Shown here piece after piece: positions 47,426 to 60,800 of a stretch of 64,000 nucleotides of DNA. Position 1 is the first letter of the stretch, and each line of letters opens with the position of its first letter. The translations under genes and the position numbers were made by a program. The notes beneath the pieces are model-generated. The model saw only the letters and a program-made list of their open reading frames with translations. It was not told the origin of the DNA and searched no databases. The DNA is from Trichopria drosophilae (lineage: Eukaryota > Arthropoda > Insecta > Hymenoptera > Diapriidae): NCBI GenBank assembly GCA_030407085.1, contig CM059582.1, positions 26,487,001 through 26,551,000 on the forward strand, in the 5' to 3' direction.

Positions 47426-48540
47426 TAAAACCCGCGCGTAACAAATTTCAGCATTTTTCTGTGTAAAGAAAGGAGTTTGTGTCAAAGAGATAATTTCTTG
47501 TCTTGTTTTACCCCTGTATATCGTATTGTATTTCTGGAACAAGTTCAGAGTATTATAATGACACCTAAAACAATACATTACGCCAATAATCGAGGCATTT
47601 AATTGTGTATAGTTCGTGTGCCTGACAAAAGTGTCATTTTTCAACAACAGTTACGCAGGAAGGCTATAGGTTGTAATAGGCACAGAATTGAGATGAGACA
47701 AGGCACACCTTATTCCTTGGAATAAATCACTTATTATATCATCAATTAAAAATTCCCAAAGTAGGGAGCCATAATATTGTTTGTTCCAAAAGTTATTGTT
47801 AGAAATGAACGAAAATTCCATTTTCCATAAATCTTCTGCACGCGATTTTGGACGCATGTCATTCTTATTAAGCGATAGACACACTTATTTTTCAAGTATC
47901 TTTGGCTTTTATAAAGTGCCATTAATCAGCGACATGATTTTCAAATGAAAAGAATACACGTTCCAAAAGTTACAGAACAAAATATTTAAAAAAATACGAT
48001 TTGCACGCAGCAGTTTATTCAAATTTTATGAGCTTTCGTGTTTCCTTTGGTTTTTTAACCAACTATCATGGAAAACAAATAACCGTACCTTGAAAAGCAT
48101 ATTCTTTTTAGTAAATAGTAATGTTTTATAAATATTTCTGTACAGCTTATTTACGTGAATCTTAAAATAACATGAAAGTCAAAAGTTCTGTGGATTTGCC
48201 CATATCCACAAGCAACATATTTGACGTTTGTAAATAGAAGAAAAAAATGCATGATGTTTTAGTTTAAAAATATAAAAAATTAAAGACATCACTAAAAATA
48301 TTACACAATTCATGGACAACAAAAACAAATGTAAAAAAATTAGTTTTATATAATTAAATGAAAATTTTATTAGTATAAATCAATAACTACACGAAATTTA
48401 TTTTTATTAAGTTCAAGACACAAGTTTTTTTTTTTAAATTTACTTTATTTTATATGAACTACACATTCAAGAAACTGAGTTATTTTATCAAATTATTTAC
48501 GGACGGTAATCAAAACTAGTTAGTTACGAAAAATGCACCC
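47426..48540. other. Gap with no recognised gene
   Basis: AT-rich. Minus frames at 47390-47647 and 47651-47884 show no domain. Confidence 0.35.
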
Positions 48541-48555
48541 TTATAAGGTACGGAT

Positions 48556-48567
48556 GACGCCATCTAG
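48556..48567. promoter_or_regulatory. CTCF-like site candidate (CTAGATGGCGTC)
   Basis: On the minus strand GCTAGATGGCGTC differs from the insect CTCF-type AGATGGCGC core by one base. By-eye match only. Confidence 0.25.
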
Positions 48568-49004
48568 CATTTCTTCTTTAAAGCAAGAAGTCAGGTAAGA
48601 ACTCCAACGATAAACGACACGTTAATAATCGATTGAAAGGAACATCGTGACATCGAATGTTATTCGATTAATATTGATAAAATCGATCCCACCACGTGGA
48701 GGTATGGGCCATCGCACTCTCAAGACGACCTTGAGACGAGTTCGTAAACAAGACGACGTTATCAATATAAACATAAGTATTATTTGGGATGGTAATTTAA
48801 TATCTATTGCGTACCTGATCTTTTTCTTCTTTTTTCTTCTCCTTGTTAAATCCGAATATGGTCATATTTCAATAGCAAAAAAACTACTGATTTTAAATTG
48901 ATTGTTTGATATCTTTATAGCCGACAATTACGTGGAACTGTCAACAATGAACGCCGCAGCGCTCGGTTTTAGTAGGAGAAAGATCTGCAAACATTCCGGA
49001 GTAA

Positions 49005-49100
49005 ATGGCGAACAAAACGAGAAGATCAAGGCTACAAGCGGCTATATTTGATCGAGAAACGGTAATATTGCGAGAACTAGCGGCAACGCTGCATCCTTAA
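49005..49100 (+). CDS. 31-codon open frame in the GC-rich island, unrecognised
   Basis: ATG in good context (GTAAATGG) opens MANKTRRSRLQAAIFDRE and runs to TAA at 49098-49100. Rich in Arg, Ala and Leu, unlike nearby AT-driven frames. GAAACG|GTAATATTG inside could be a donor, which would make this a first coding exon. An overlapping plus frame starts at 48947. Could equally be non-coding promoter DNA. Confidence 0.2.
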   Translation: MANKTRRSRLQAAIFDRETVILRELAATLHP

Positions 49101-49339
49101 TGGCGCGGCGTTTAAACGCCGGTTTTGAAGCGATGCATAATTTATCGTATTTTTCTACCTCGTTGGGGGAAGTTCGGACGGTTTATCGACCGATGCGGAT
49201 GTATAACGGAGGTTCCGGGTGTCGCAGTAGACAGAAATTCCATAATTTAAATATTTACTATTTTATTTTAATTTGGGAGTATGTTAGGTTAAAAAAACAA
49301 TTAATTACTGCCTAAGTTATAATATTTTTCGGTTGAAAT

Positions 49340-49530
49340 TTGGGTGCGGATCGAAAAACCGACAGTCATAAAGCCGACAATCGAAAAGCCGACACATAAA
49401 AAAATAGACACATCGACAAGCGGACAGTCATTTTTAAAGTTTCGGTTTTTTTACTGTCCGCCTTTAGAATTTCAGTTTTTTTACTGTCGGTTTTTTGACC
49501 TGTCGGCTTTTTGATTTGTCGGTTTCTTGA
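49340..49530. repeat. GCCGACAGTC array, copy 2
   Basis: ACCGACAGTCATAAAGCC, GACAATCGAAAAGCCGACAC and CGACAAGCGGACAGTCATTTT repeat the series seen at 6335-6480. Then inverted words (ACTGTCCGCC, ACTGTCGGTTTTTTGACC, TGTCGGCTTTTTGATTTGTC) make an overall inverted repeat. Confidence 0.65.
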
Positions 49531-50435
49531 CCATTTGCTCAAGATGAAATAGTGTATTTTATCCGCCGTTTTTATGTTTTTTTTATCAACTCAGACCATA
49601 ATTTTTATATGATTACGATATGAAATATGACAAGATAGGTGCCATTAGCCTAATACGTGTTTAATACAACTTAAGAGGCCTAGTAAGAGAGGACAATCAC
49701 CCCGATTAAACCCGCCTCCCTTGCATTTAATTTTCTCTGTGTGTGCGTGATCGATGTAATTAAAATTTAAGTGATACCAATTATCTTGGTTACGTCTCCA
49801 TTGTATACATATTACATATGCATTAGTGTGCTTTTAATAAAATTTGCGTTACCTTATCATGGTGGGATGCATGGGAATCGTACCCTAAAATTATTTATGT
49901 ATAATGCAATTTATCAGTATCTCGTGTGATGTTACTTGTCAAATTAGTAATTGTCAAATTATGAGTAAAACTAATATCTTCGACTAAATTTATGATCATT
50001 TTACATTCTTTTATGGGCTGCGTACACAACATTTTTGTTTCGCCGTCAGTTTTTCTGGTGTTATAGCGGCTAAATTTAAATTAGTCAAAACCTACTAATG
50101 AAGGAGTTAGAAGTCGACCACGAATTGAATTTCAAATCGGGGCGTTCTAATAAAAAGTAAGAAAATACTAATTTATTAGTCAACAACTAATTTATTTTAG
50201 TAATAAGGTAATTCGTACTTCAAATAGTCACCGATTTTTCATTCTTTGATTTTAAAAAGAGGTTTGAAACAATCCGGGTATCAAATTCTGTAATTTTGTT
50301 GTGGGTCGAAATATACGATAGAATTTTTATTATCAGTGATGATAAAAAAAACGATTTTATCAAAATCTTTGTCATTAAATATCACAAGGTCTAGACTAAA
50401 TGTCTATATTTACAAAATTAGAGAAAACGAAAGAA
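49531..50435. other. Gap with no recognised gene
   Basis: AT-rich non-coding sequence with nothing recognised. Confidence 0.35.
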
Positions 50436-50439
50436 ACTC

Positions 50440-50880
50440 GAAACCGAGGTATGTTCGATTGTGAATATTCAAAATTGGGATGCAATATGACGAACAAATT
50501 TGTCAAAATTCAAGTCAACATGCTTGGAATGTCTTACTTGAGGATTTTCTGAATTGCTAATTACAACTGTAAGTTTCAAGAAAAATCTCCGAGACAATCT
50601 ATCGCATAAATATTGTGAATCTAATTGGATCCGCACGAGTAGACTAACACGTGACATGACTAATAAATTTAATGTTAGTCAACTTGGGTTCTCAACACTT
50701 TAATTTAATTATCTTGTTTTAATTTGGCTGCTCTGTTATACTGCTCTGAGCGGCGAAAGTCAATACTAAAACACTCTAAAACTGAATAACAAATTGCAAT
50801 CAAAATGTTTTACATTTTGAAAAATGTGTCCTACATATTGAATCCGCTATTTTGCATCTGAAGAAGTTCAGATTCGTTGA
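50440..50880. repeat. Diverged GGCGGATCC-family copies
   Basis: Direct-type remnants at 50460-50560 (TTCAAAATTGGGATGCAATATGACG, TTGAGGATTTTCTGAATTGCTAATTAC) and an inverted-type remnant at 50830-50875 (CCTACATATTGAATCCGCTATTTTG). Confidence 0.45.
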
Positions 50881-51719
50881 ACCTTTTTGCGTAAATCCAA
50901 AGAACTTTTAACTTTCCAGTTTAGACAATAATTGTTAAAGCACTCTAAACCTTTTTTATGTTTTTATGGTTTTTAAAAAGGGAGAAAAACGCTGCGTGAT
51001 TATATGTTCAAAAAGTAAAACTGTGTGAAATCTTTGAACTTTTATATAAAAGAAAACAGTAGTACAATTTTCTTCTTACAATTTCTCTTAAAAATTCGTA
51101 GGTAATATGCAAAAGAAGGGAAAAGGGTACACTAGTGATTTGAAGATAATTATTTAATATACAACGGTATGCACCAAAATAAAAAATAACAAATTTTATT
51201 TAAAATCTTTAACAACATATTTTTGAAGTAATATTAATATTAGTCAATTTTATTCTTCTTAAACCTAAATACAGGTTTATTAATGTATATAACAATAATT
51301 TGACATACTATATATGTAGTTCTAGTAATTAAGCTTACGTGAAAATATTATGATTTAGTAGCACTGAGATAATATAGATACTAATTTCGTTCGCTAAGGT
51401 AGATACTAATTAATACTCACATTTACATTTTGGATCATTAATAAAACATATACGTTGTAGAGAAGCAGCTAAATGATAATGATTTGACCGGCATCTATTG
51501 AATCAGGAAAAAAATTGCTGTTACGAAGTTATTATTAATGCTCGTGTATTTTTCTTTAATAAGAATTGAAATATCCTGTGCCTTTAAGCTTGATTTTTAA
51601 ATTTTGTCTCCGTCACTACTTTTGCTTGTTTGGTAAAAATTGGAATTTGTGATTTTAAGGTTAGTACTTGGTGAAATAAATGTTAGAACTTATTTAAAAA
51701 TAACTCCGCTGGTGCATTC

Positions 51720-52105
51720 TCAACTGAATGAATTATTCTCTAAACTACTAGAAGACTGCGTATCCTTCTTCACAGTAAAATGAAAAATCAGTGAAGAAAA
51801 ATTAGTGCATAATATTGTTATTTCAAACATAATCGTTCTACAAAAATTCGTTCTACAAAAGTTTGCTTCAATTTTTACAGTTGAATGTATGGCCATCGAT
51901 GCTGCTTTAAATTCGGCCACTCTCTTAGCGCGATTTTCTCTATGAAATCTCCAAAAGTATGTAAAAAATTAATCCATATACTTTTGACATAAGAGAACAA
52001 ATTACTCTCAAATTCACCATCTTCAGATAAATTGATATACTTATATTGGATTGTCATCTCACAATAAATATTAAATTTATCGACATTGCAGATTCCAACC
52101 AAAGA
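51720..52105 (-). other. Two overlapping long minus frames, possible decayed gene
   Basis: Frames 51875-52102 (75 codons; ...YVKSIWINFLHTFGDFIEKIALREW...) and 51720-51920 (66 codons; starts MAEFKAASMAIHSTVKIEA) overlap in different phase. Both read as plausible protein and could be one coding sequence split by a frameshift near 51910. No family recognised. Could be chance. Confidence 0.25.
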
Positions 52106-53150
52106 AGCTACAGAAAATACACCAAGTCCTAGTCATTTGCATGATAAAATTAAGAAATAACTTTCTTTATTGAATTGAACATAAAGTGCCTAAGGTGGTT
52201 TGTATTACACGTTTATTTTTCGAATTTTTTAGGTTTAAAATATACATTCCCCACGAAGCAGTTTTTTACATAATTAAAAAACCCATTACAGAAGATGAAA
52301 ATATTATTTGAGATGACTTTGACCATTCTAATGTCAGAAATTTAGCTCACGAAAGAGATAACAAATGAAACACTTAAAACAATTTTTTAGACAATAAAAT
52401 AATTATTCAGTTAACATAAGGTTTGAAAATTCATGTTTACCATATTTATGGCATCTATTATTAGCTAATATAAGCTACTAAATCAAATAAACTCCAAAAT
52501 TACAGTTGGATTTGAAAACTAGAGTTAACAAGAAGTATACTAAGTATATTGTTAGTTAGTAACTATACTAATTCGAAAATAAAGTCATCAGCGCAAAAGT
52601 TGTAATGAGTAAGTAAAAATCAAGGTATCATTACTTCCATAGCTTATATTTTATACTTTGTACAGTGAGTATATTTAACGGGATTTTAAACAAGAATGAT
52701 TAATTATAAAAGGTATTTGAGAAAGTATAATAATTCATTACTTGTAATAATGACCAAATTAATTTGTTTGGATAATAACATGCTGATGGATGAAAGTAGA
52801 GCAACAGTTACCGTTGTAAACAAAAACTCGTTTTTGTTTAAGCTCTACTTTCATCCAAAATTGTTGTTAAATTTGGGAATTTGAAATTTTATAGTTTAAA
52901 TTGTCATCAAAACTTTTCCTAAAGGTGCACACTTTTTCTTAGCGTCATTTAAGGGTTTTAGAACAAGGTCCATCTTGGACGTTTTAGCTAAAAGTAGCGG
53001 AGTGCAACCTATTGTGCAGCAGCCGTATTTCATGACTTGTATGTTGTGTATCTATTGTTATGTGAACTGTTTTACTCATTTTTGGAACGCTATGCGTTCA
53101 TATGCTAAGAATGGTTTTCTAACGTATATTTTAAATGAACCTGTTTAATA
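52106..53150. other. Gap with no recognised gene
   Basis: AT-rich. A short inverted word pair (GATGAAAGTAGAGC / GCTCTACTTTCATC) at 52790-52855 brackets the small plus frame 52696-52884. Confidence 0.35.
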
Positions 53151-53155
53151 TGTGC

Positions 53156-53438
53156 ACAGAAAAAAAAGTCTTAAAATTGTTTCATCACAAATTAATCACT
53201 GTAAAAGGCTAAATTTCAGTTTAAAATTGATTAAAAGTCAATATTTGCGCTTAAAGTATTACTATTTCAAACCGCAAAGTTTAATTTTAGTCCAGATTTA
53301 TGCTTAAACACAAGGTTTAAGCGCAAATATTGACTTAATCTAGGAAAATTAGCTCAATTTTAGACTGAAATTAAGGCATTTATAGTATTTTATAGTGCTT
53401 AATTTGAGATGTAACAATTTTAAGATTTTTTTTTCTGT
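53156..53438. mobile_element. 283-bp MITE with ACAGAAAAAAAA termini
   Basis: Ends ACAGAAAAAAAAGTCTTAAA and its inverse (TTTTAAGATTTTTTTTTCTGT). An inner hairpin pairs AAGTCAATATTTGCGCTTAA (53236-53256) with TTAAGCGCAAATATTGACTT (about 53313-53335). Non-coding. Confidence 0.7.
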
Positions 53439-56400
53439 ATACATTTAGGAAAGAAGTTGAGAGCGGACGATATGAAAAAACCTATAATTTCAGACCTATA
53501 TTTTATCATATAAAAGGATTTTTGGCGAAACAACTGACGGGAACAGAGATCTGAAGTCATTTGCCAAATTGCTAGCGTCCCCGGTTATGCAGTATTAAAA
53601 CATCATATTTAACATCAAATATTTCCATTATTGTTGCAGTGAAGTAATTCGTAGGTCAATTAAAACAAAGTCACTGACCTTTGTTAAATAAAGATATATA
53701 AATAAATTTCAAATAAAAACAAAATAAACAAAACACCTGGTTTTCAAAACGTAATACTTTTCATTATTTCTCAAAGTACCATTTTACTCTATGTTTAATG
53801 TTATCTGTTTATTCATTACTGGTTAGTAGTTTCCCTGCATAAGTTTGCACTTTCAGCAGATTTTGTGAAATGCTGCATAGCGGGGGACAATTTTTTAATT
53901 AACAAAAAAATCTATCTTTCGAAAATTGACTGTGCTTTTTTTCTCTTTTATATAGAATCATTATCCTTGAAAGGTCAAAGAGTTAGGTACAGATAGTCTC
54001 TCTAGAATGGTAGTTCGATCATCAGAATTGAATGATCAGTTCAAAAGTTATGGACAATAATCAAAACCCGTTGCACTATAGGGGCCTCTCCACTACATAA
54101 AATATTTATAGAATAGATAATCTTAAGAAATGTAGTATTAAAAAAAACGCAGACAATTTTTTAGGATTTTCTGGCTCTTTCTTTATAGTTATATATGCAC
54201 TATCTAAAATATAGTACTTTTTTATTATTTCAAAGGGTAAGCTACAACAAATGTCAAGTCATTGTAGAATGAAGTTAAGAAGTTATAGCGGACCAAAATA
54301 AAATAATATCGGTAGTTTCAGTGCTAGGTTTTCAAAACTGAACAGATTGAGCACTTTTATTTTTTTTTTTAGTTTCACAATTTGAACATATACGCTAATA
54401 TTTTGTGGCGTTCTAATATTAAACATTTTGTGGGAAACGTCTTAAACCACCTCGTCTCAGAAAAGTTAAAATTATCGTGAATTCAGCCTCACAAACTAGG
54501 TTACACGTTACAGTACAATCTAACATATTTGCAAAAAAATCACAGAAATATGCAACACCAACTGCTAATAACAAAGAACCAGCCTATATTTATTCACCAT
54601 TCACAATTTAGCGTAACAAACCATAAGAAAATATATCAAACATTATTGTATTAAGTGACTAAAAGCATACTATAAACATTACATTTTAATAATCGAATAA
54701 CTTCCGAAATATTTTAAATTACTAATATAAACCCATCATAAACAAAACAATTTATTCATTTTTGTAGCGTTTAATATTTTAGATTTTGTGTTTTAAAACG
54801 GGATTAATTTTACAATACTATAATAACGTTAAGTAATACGAAACTTAATACAAATTACAGCATATTGTAAATAAGTGGAAATGGTTAATAGTTCTACGTA
54901 ACTAAAGACGTGTTTCAAAACCCCATTGCATAATTATTGTAAAAAGTATTTCTTAATTTATTAGTATTTATTAGGAATAATTTTTAATAGTAAAAATAAA
55001 TGATGGTCCACTGTGCTTTAATCGGATATACCATATATCCTATTAATGTAATAGCTGATTCTCAGTCGTCAAACCACGATCTGACGGGAAATACCGCAGC
55101 ATAAATAAATAATGAGATATAGTCAGGTAACTTAGATATGACAGCTATATAGTTACTACGGCTAAAGAGTACTTTAAGAGTAAAAGACACGCTACTTTCC
55201 GAAGGTAAGAAGTTATTTTCGAAAGTACTGATTAGGCAGACGTTTGGATCCACACAATATACTGATTTTGTGCTAATAAGCTATATAGTAAAATTCTAAA
55301 TATATATTTCAGTAGCACATTTTGTTTTGCTACCTTTTTTCCTAAAGTCTATCTATTTTAAATAACAAATTCGTCAACTTTGGGTGATTTGCCTTTATTT
55401 TCAAATGTTACTGTATATATTTTATAATTTTAGTCTCGAGGATGCGATTTTTTTACTTTAACGAAGAATTGAATTATTCATTTCTAGTATGAATACGAAA
55501 AAGCTAAAAAAAAGAAAAATGAAATTGAATGATCCTCATTTCTGCATTTTATAAAAAATGTACTGAAAGATTCTAAAAATTCAATTAATTTTACGTTAAG
55601 TATTCTTATTTGTTAGAAACGTTTTTTTCACAGATTATAAATGAAATAACTTCCAGTTAGGACCTTATGGGATAATGCATAATTACAAATCCTGTATAGT
55701 TGTTACAAGCACCAGGTGTCCAAAACTAATTTTTATATATAGCGTAAATTGTTTTAATTGTTAAATATACAAATAGGAATATATATTTGATATGATCTTT
55801 ACAAATCTGTGTATCTACATAATATAACTAATTTAATATAACTTATTTTGAATTACAAATTATAGATTAAATACGTTAGATTAAAACGTATTTTTGATAA
55901 ATAAATGGTGTTATTGTGTAGGAGTATGCAATAAGAAAAAATAAATAAAACGGTCTGCTTTTTTTTACTGCAGTAACCTCATGCAAATGAACACGAACCT
56001 TTTTAAGTACTTTTTATTTTTAAGAGGAGGCGGAAAATGCCATTTTAAGCTTCTCTTTGGGCGTGATATTACCATTTCACGATCTATGTATTAGATAGAG
56101 ATTTTATTAAATAATATTATTTCTAGTACATTATTTTTCACTAACAAGCTGGCTTTTTCTTCTTTTATTTATTCTAACTTGTTGCAATATCGTTGAAATA
56201 ATATTACTTTAATGTTACAATTACTTCTCAGGCTGGAATAACAAAAGAAAGGAAAAATTTTATGGTAGTTTCTACCGTCTAACTTTTTTCTCAATAGTTA
56301 TCGAAATTGTGTGTATGAGAAAGTTGTAGAGCTTGAATGGACCTACAGTTTTCACCCATCATTTAATTTATTTCATTAATATTTGAACCCAGGAGAGTCT

Positions 56401-59400
56401 TGCAAGGTCAAAACAATGACGGTAGATTATTTTTTGGCCAATTGGGCGTTAAAGGGTTAAACGCTTTTTCTAGTACAATTTTCATTTTAACGCTCAACTG
56501 AGCAATTTTCAAAAGCGTTAAGAGGTGTAAATCCTGATCTGATAGTTTGGAGATCGAGAGAAAATGGATTTCGATCTATTTCGAAAAGTGGCGGCCTCCC
56601 ATCACATTATAGGATCGTCGTCCACGTTCAAACCCTGCAAGGGACGGTATTAGAAAAATGGCCTCCGTTATTTTAATGGGTAAGAGAGACATTGAATCGA
56701 ACCACCAATGTAAAGTCGATGAGACATAATTCAAGTTGCGGTGACCGATCAAGTCGTAAAACGAAAAGGACGTTGGCGGTTTGACATATTTATACCTACA
56801 TGTATATATTAATGGTATAAAATTAGATCGAAGGGTCGAATAAAATACTGTTGATGTACTTTGCCCGTCATCAAGTTTAGCAATTTACTTTTTACAGCTT
56901 GTTAAATATTTTCGTTTGTAATAAATATCAAACAGCAATAGGCTGACTTTTATGGTCGACATAAGAATTATATTGTTCTGTCTTCTATTTCTAGATTGTA
57001 AGGTTAGGTATAATCAATATTATTTTCGAAAATTTTCCTTAGGGGTGGACAAAATCATTACACCGTTTTTTACAATGTTTCGTTTATCTCTAATTAGTCA
57101 GTACGTAGTGTAATATGGAAAACTTTTCTACATTGAAAACAAAATTTAGTGGTTTCAATAAATTTCTATTGATTTTTCCATGGACATATATGAATTAAAC
57201 CTATATCGTAACGTGAATTTTAAATTCGTGCAACTGATTTTGTTCAAAATGTCGCAGGTTTTTGATTGATTTTCAAAAAGTACATTTTTATAGACGAAAA
57301 TACGTTGAACAAGCTTTTCCTGTTTAAGGAGGTCTTTAAGGAGAACAATAATTTCATTGAAGTTCTCATATCTAACGTATCCAATCGATCTAATTCATTC
57401 TCTCGAACATTTATTATATATTTTTCTTCAATCGATATTAACTTTAAGTAAATCTATTTGTTAATTCTGTGCAAATCTCGCATATAAAGACTTAAAAAAT
57501 GGCATTTTACATAAGATACCACGTTAATAGGCACAAAATGTTTTTCATAATTTCTCAATACTGAGGTATCCAAATGACTCAACATTTTTAGGGAATTCAT
57601 TTTATATTCATATTAACGTTTAGTAATTTTTTCGTCAGAATCTGTTTGTTAATTCTTAACAATACCGACCTCTTTAACCGCTTGTAGTTTCTGGGTAACC
57701 AGGGTGTGTTAGAGTGGTTTTAGAAGAAAACAAAAATAATTTTGTAATCTTGAATAATTTTATACCCTTTTGGTTGAAACTTTGAATTATTTCCATTACA
57801 TTTTTCATACAAAAAGCAGTTAAATGAAGAAAGAATTTCAAATTCTCGATGCTTTTTTATTGACAAGTGACCATTTGGTTTTAGTAAATATTTATGCCAA
57901 TTGAAAGAACATACTCAAGAATGGTAAACTAAGTCATTTCAAGTCAATGTCTATCCATTTTGGGTTAAGAATGAAGCTGAAAAATAAAAAAAGAATATGC
58001 ATCGATCGTATACTTATTGAGTTATTTCTAGAATACATATTGTTTTCTCAATGACCCATCAAAATTACGAAATCTTCTTGTCATTTTGTATCGAAATTAT
58101 AAACGAATACAAATTAAGGTCGATTTAAATATCAGCTGTTTTCTTCCGATTTAAATATATAGAAAAGACTCATTTCAAATTTGTACGAAGTTTTATGTCA
58201 AAAGATTGCGAAATAATTATTAAATTTTGATAAGTCTTAAATAAATTTTGTTTAAGACGTATAAAAATTATATTCCATATCTAATCTAAACATGGTTTCG
58301 TTTAATGAATTATTTTTATAGTTGACTCTTTAAATTTGAATTAGTTTCAAACTACTGAATCATAAACGAACAAGTTATTTATTAGTAAATAAAATTTCAT
58401 TAGTAATATTTGCTATTATATTAATAGAATGAATAGTTCGATTAGTGTAATTTTACTAATACAGTAGTATCGATATGCTATTTATTAGTGAAACGCTAAT
58501 TCATTTAATGTATTTTTTATTAGTATTCGTTGACTAATTCAGATTTAGATAATAGCAGCCACTGAATAAGAAAAGCGAATGATTACGAGAATGGTTTCCT
58601 GCCATACGTCGGCTTTTATTTTCAGGAAATATGTCTGAATATATATTCATCTCATTAAAATGCAATGTTTATTGATTATCGTAAAATATCGATTTTCAGA
58701 CTAACAAAATGTGCCAGTTCTTGGTTTATTATTGAAAATAGAACTGTTCTTAAAACATAACTTCACTGTGCAATTGTTTTTAGTGCCTTTTTATAACATC
58801 GCATGTCATTCAAAAATATTGAACAAACGGTCTTATTTTAAAACGGAGATTAAATACAGCTAAGCCAGTGGAACTACTGAAATTATATATAGAAGCAGAA
58901 AAATAATAAATATTGAATAAATTGTCACTTTTTAAACGAGTTACTTGATGTAGTCATCATGCAACCCCTTCTCAATGATCTTCCCCAAAATATAAATTTA
59001 AAATTTATAAATAATGTCACACTACTCTCTATATCTGAATTAGTTAAAAACTATCAATAATACAATGAAGAGTGAGTCACCAAATGAATTAGTAATCATT
59101 TGTGCTAATTAAAAGTTAAATCCTACTACTTTATTACTAATTCTATAAACTACTGAAATAATGAAGTATCTATTTGTAGATTAGTAGAATTTTACTAATG
59201 AATTAGTATTTTCGGACTATTTGTCAGTAAAAACAATTGATGGTAACCCCACTTTTCCCTGTAGATAAATCCTTTTTTATTAATTCAAGTTTAGAGATTA
59301 TATTAATCAGTATAAGGGATTTCAATTTTTTTGCAGTAGTATATATTATTACCTTAAATAATGTGTTTTCACAATTTTCTGGAAGAAGTTTTACGATAGT

Positions 59401-59870
59401 TGCTAAGAAGTTGGAACATATGCATGTTCCAAAATTCCTCGTAAAGTAGGGCAATCATCGTGCAATTGCTGCTATTAAAGTGCCTTCCCGCTAACTTGTT
59501 GAAAGTTGCTCGGTTATACGGTGTCTGCTCGGTCCTCGAAAGATAAGTTTGTTAAGCTTCTTTTTCATTATTTTTCTCTCAACAAAGCAAACAGCAATAC
59601 GGTCAATGAGGAAAATGTAACTCCAAAAAGTGGAGTCCGGCATGCCAAAAAAAGATGCAAACCGATATGAATATATCCTTTTTATGTAAATACGCAACTG
59701 CTAGAACTTTTCAAGGCATATACATTCAATACGTTTATAAGGCCATTTTTAATCTAAATCCATTGAAAAATTATTTCAAAAATGTTACCAAACTTTTGAT
59801 TTACGTATGCATAAAATTAAAATAAAGACATACAGAAATCATTTTGTAAAGCTCCAATATATCTTTTGTA
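53439..59870. other. Long gene-poor stretch
   Basis: AT-rich throughout. The only compositional exception is 56560-56770, which is GC-richer with a short plus frame (MDFDLFRKVAASHHIIG...) and a B-box-like GTTCAAACCC word. ATTAGTAA/TTACTAAT words cluster at 58380-58540 and 59080-59220 and may be a decayed MITE. No exon with splice sites recognised. Confidence 0.35.
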
Positions 59871-60800
59871 AAGCTCCCAGATTGCTCTTCTAGTTGTTCC
59901 AGAGTAGGCAGGCGCATTATCAAGAAAAACGCAGCATTTTTATAAAACTTCAATATAGATCTGTGATTGTTCTCAGAGAGCTTTTAGATTTTTCTCTTAG
60001 CTTCTATGCAGAACTATCAGGAGCTCCTAGAGTGCTCTAACGGCGCTCAGAAACACCGCAGAAATTTTTAAAAATCCTCGCCGAAACCTCTCAGAAATAT
60101 CGAGAAGATATTACATGGCAACAAGACAGGTTATTCAGAAATGTGAAATTCTTTGGTGAAGCTTGAATATTGCTCTTAGAGAACTCCCAGAAAGTTTGAC
60201 GGTCAAAACATTATACTCAACTTTAATGTAGTTCGCCGGCGCAGCTACTATGATGTCGTATGAAAGTTCTTGTACATGTTTAAACAGAATATTGATACGA
60301 TCTCCAAAAACGAGACCCCGATCATTGAAAGAAGATTCAATAAAACCAGGAATAAATGATAAACATTTAAGATGAGTAAATGAGTACAAATGAATAACGA
60401 CAGAGCGTTACGAGAACGTTACAACTACATTTAATGAGTACATGAAAAGTTACATTTATTTTACATTACAGAACTTTTAAAGAACAATAATAAATTATTA
60501 ATATTTATAGTCGTGAAATTAATATATTTGAATTTTAATGTTGTCTTTCCTTCTTATGATGATGTTTGTGTTTTTTCTTTTTTTCTGTAGAAATATTCTG
60601 AGAGGCTTTGGAGGGGTTTCAGAAAGGGTTTTGACAAATTTCTGCGACATTTCTGAGCGCCGTTAAAGTACTCTAGGAGCTCCAGTGCAATGCTGTAAAA
60701 GTGAAAAATGTTATTTTTGGTGAACAATTTTTGGGGCTGCTCAAGATTTGATGGACATAGTTGCGAAAATGTGTTACAGAATACCGATTCATAATATGGC
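59870..60800. mobile_element. Foldback-type element with CTCCTAGAGTGCTCTAACGG arms
   Basis: Segment 60019-60100 (GGAGCTCCTAGAGTGCTC, AACGGCGCTCAGAAA, CGCAGAAATTT, ACCTCTCAGAAATAT) is matched in inverse by 60591-60683. Shorter related words (AAGCTCCCAGATTGCTCTT, GAAGCTTGAATATTGCTCTTAGAGAACTCCC) lie at 59870-59905 and 60160-60190. Minus frames 60135-60389 and 60554-60823 are unrecognised. Confidence 0.5.

Larger units (their letters stand above)
48541..49210. promoter_or_regulatory. GC/CpG-rich island, candidate promoter or first-exon region
   Basis: GC content is well above the flanks, with many CpGs (GTTTAAACGCCGG, GTTTATCGACCGATGCGG, ACGCCGCAGCGCTCGG). On the plus strand it holds an AGTCAG|GTAAGAAC donor-like site (about 48590-48600) and a short frame at 49005-49100. 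A CTCF-like GACGCCATCTAG lies at its left edge. No downstream partner exon was recognised. Confidence 0.35.

Noticed and set aside
56560..56660. tRNA-like B-box word GTTCAAACCC in a GC-richer patch
   Set aside because: No A box at the right distance and no cloverleaf on either strand.
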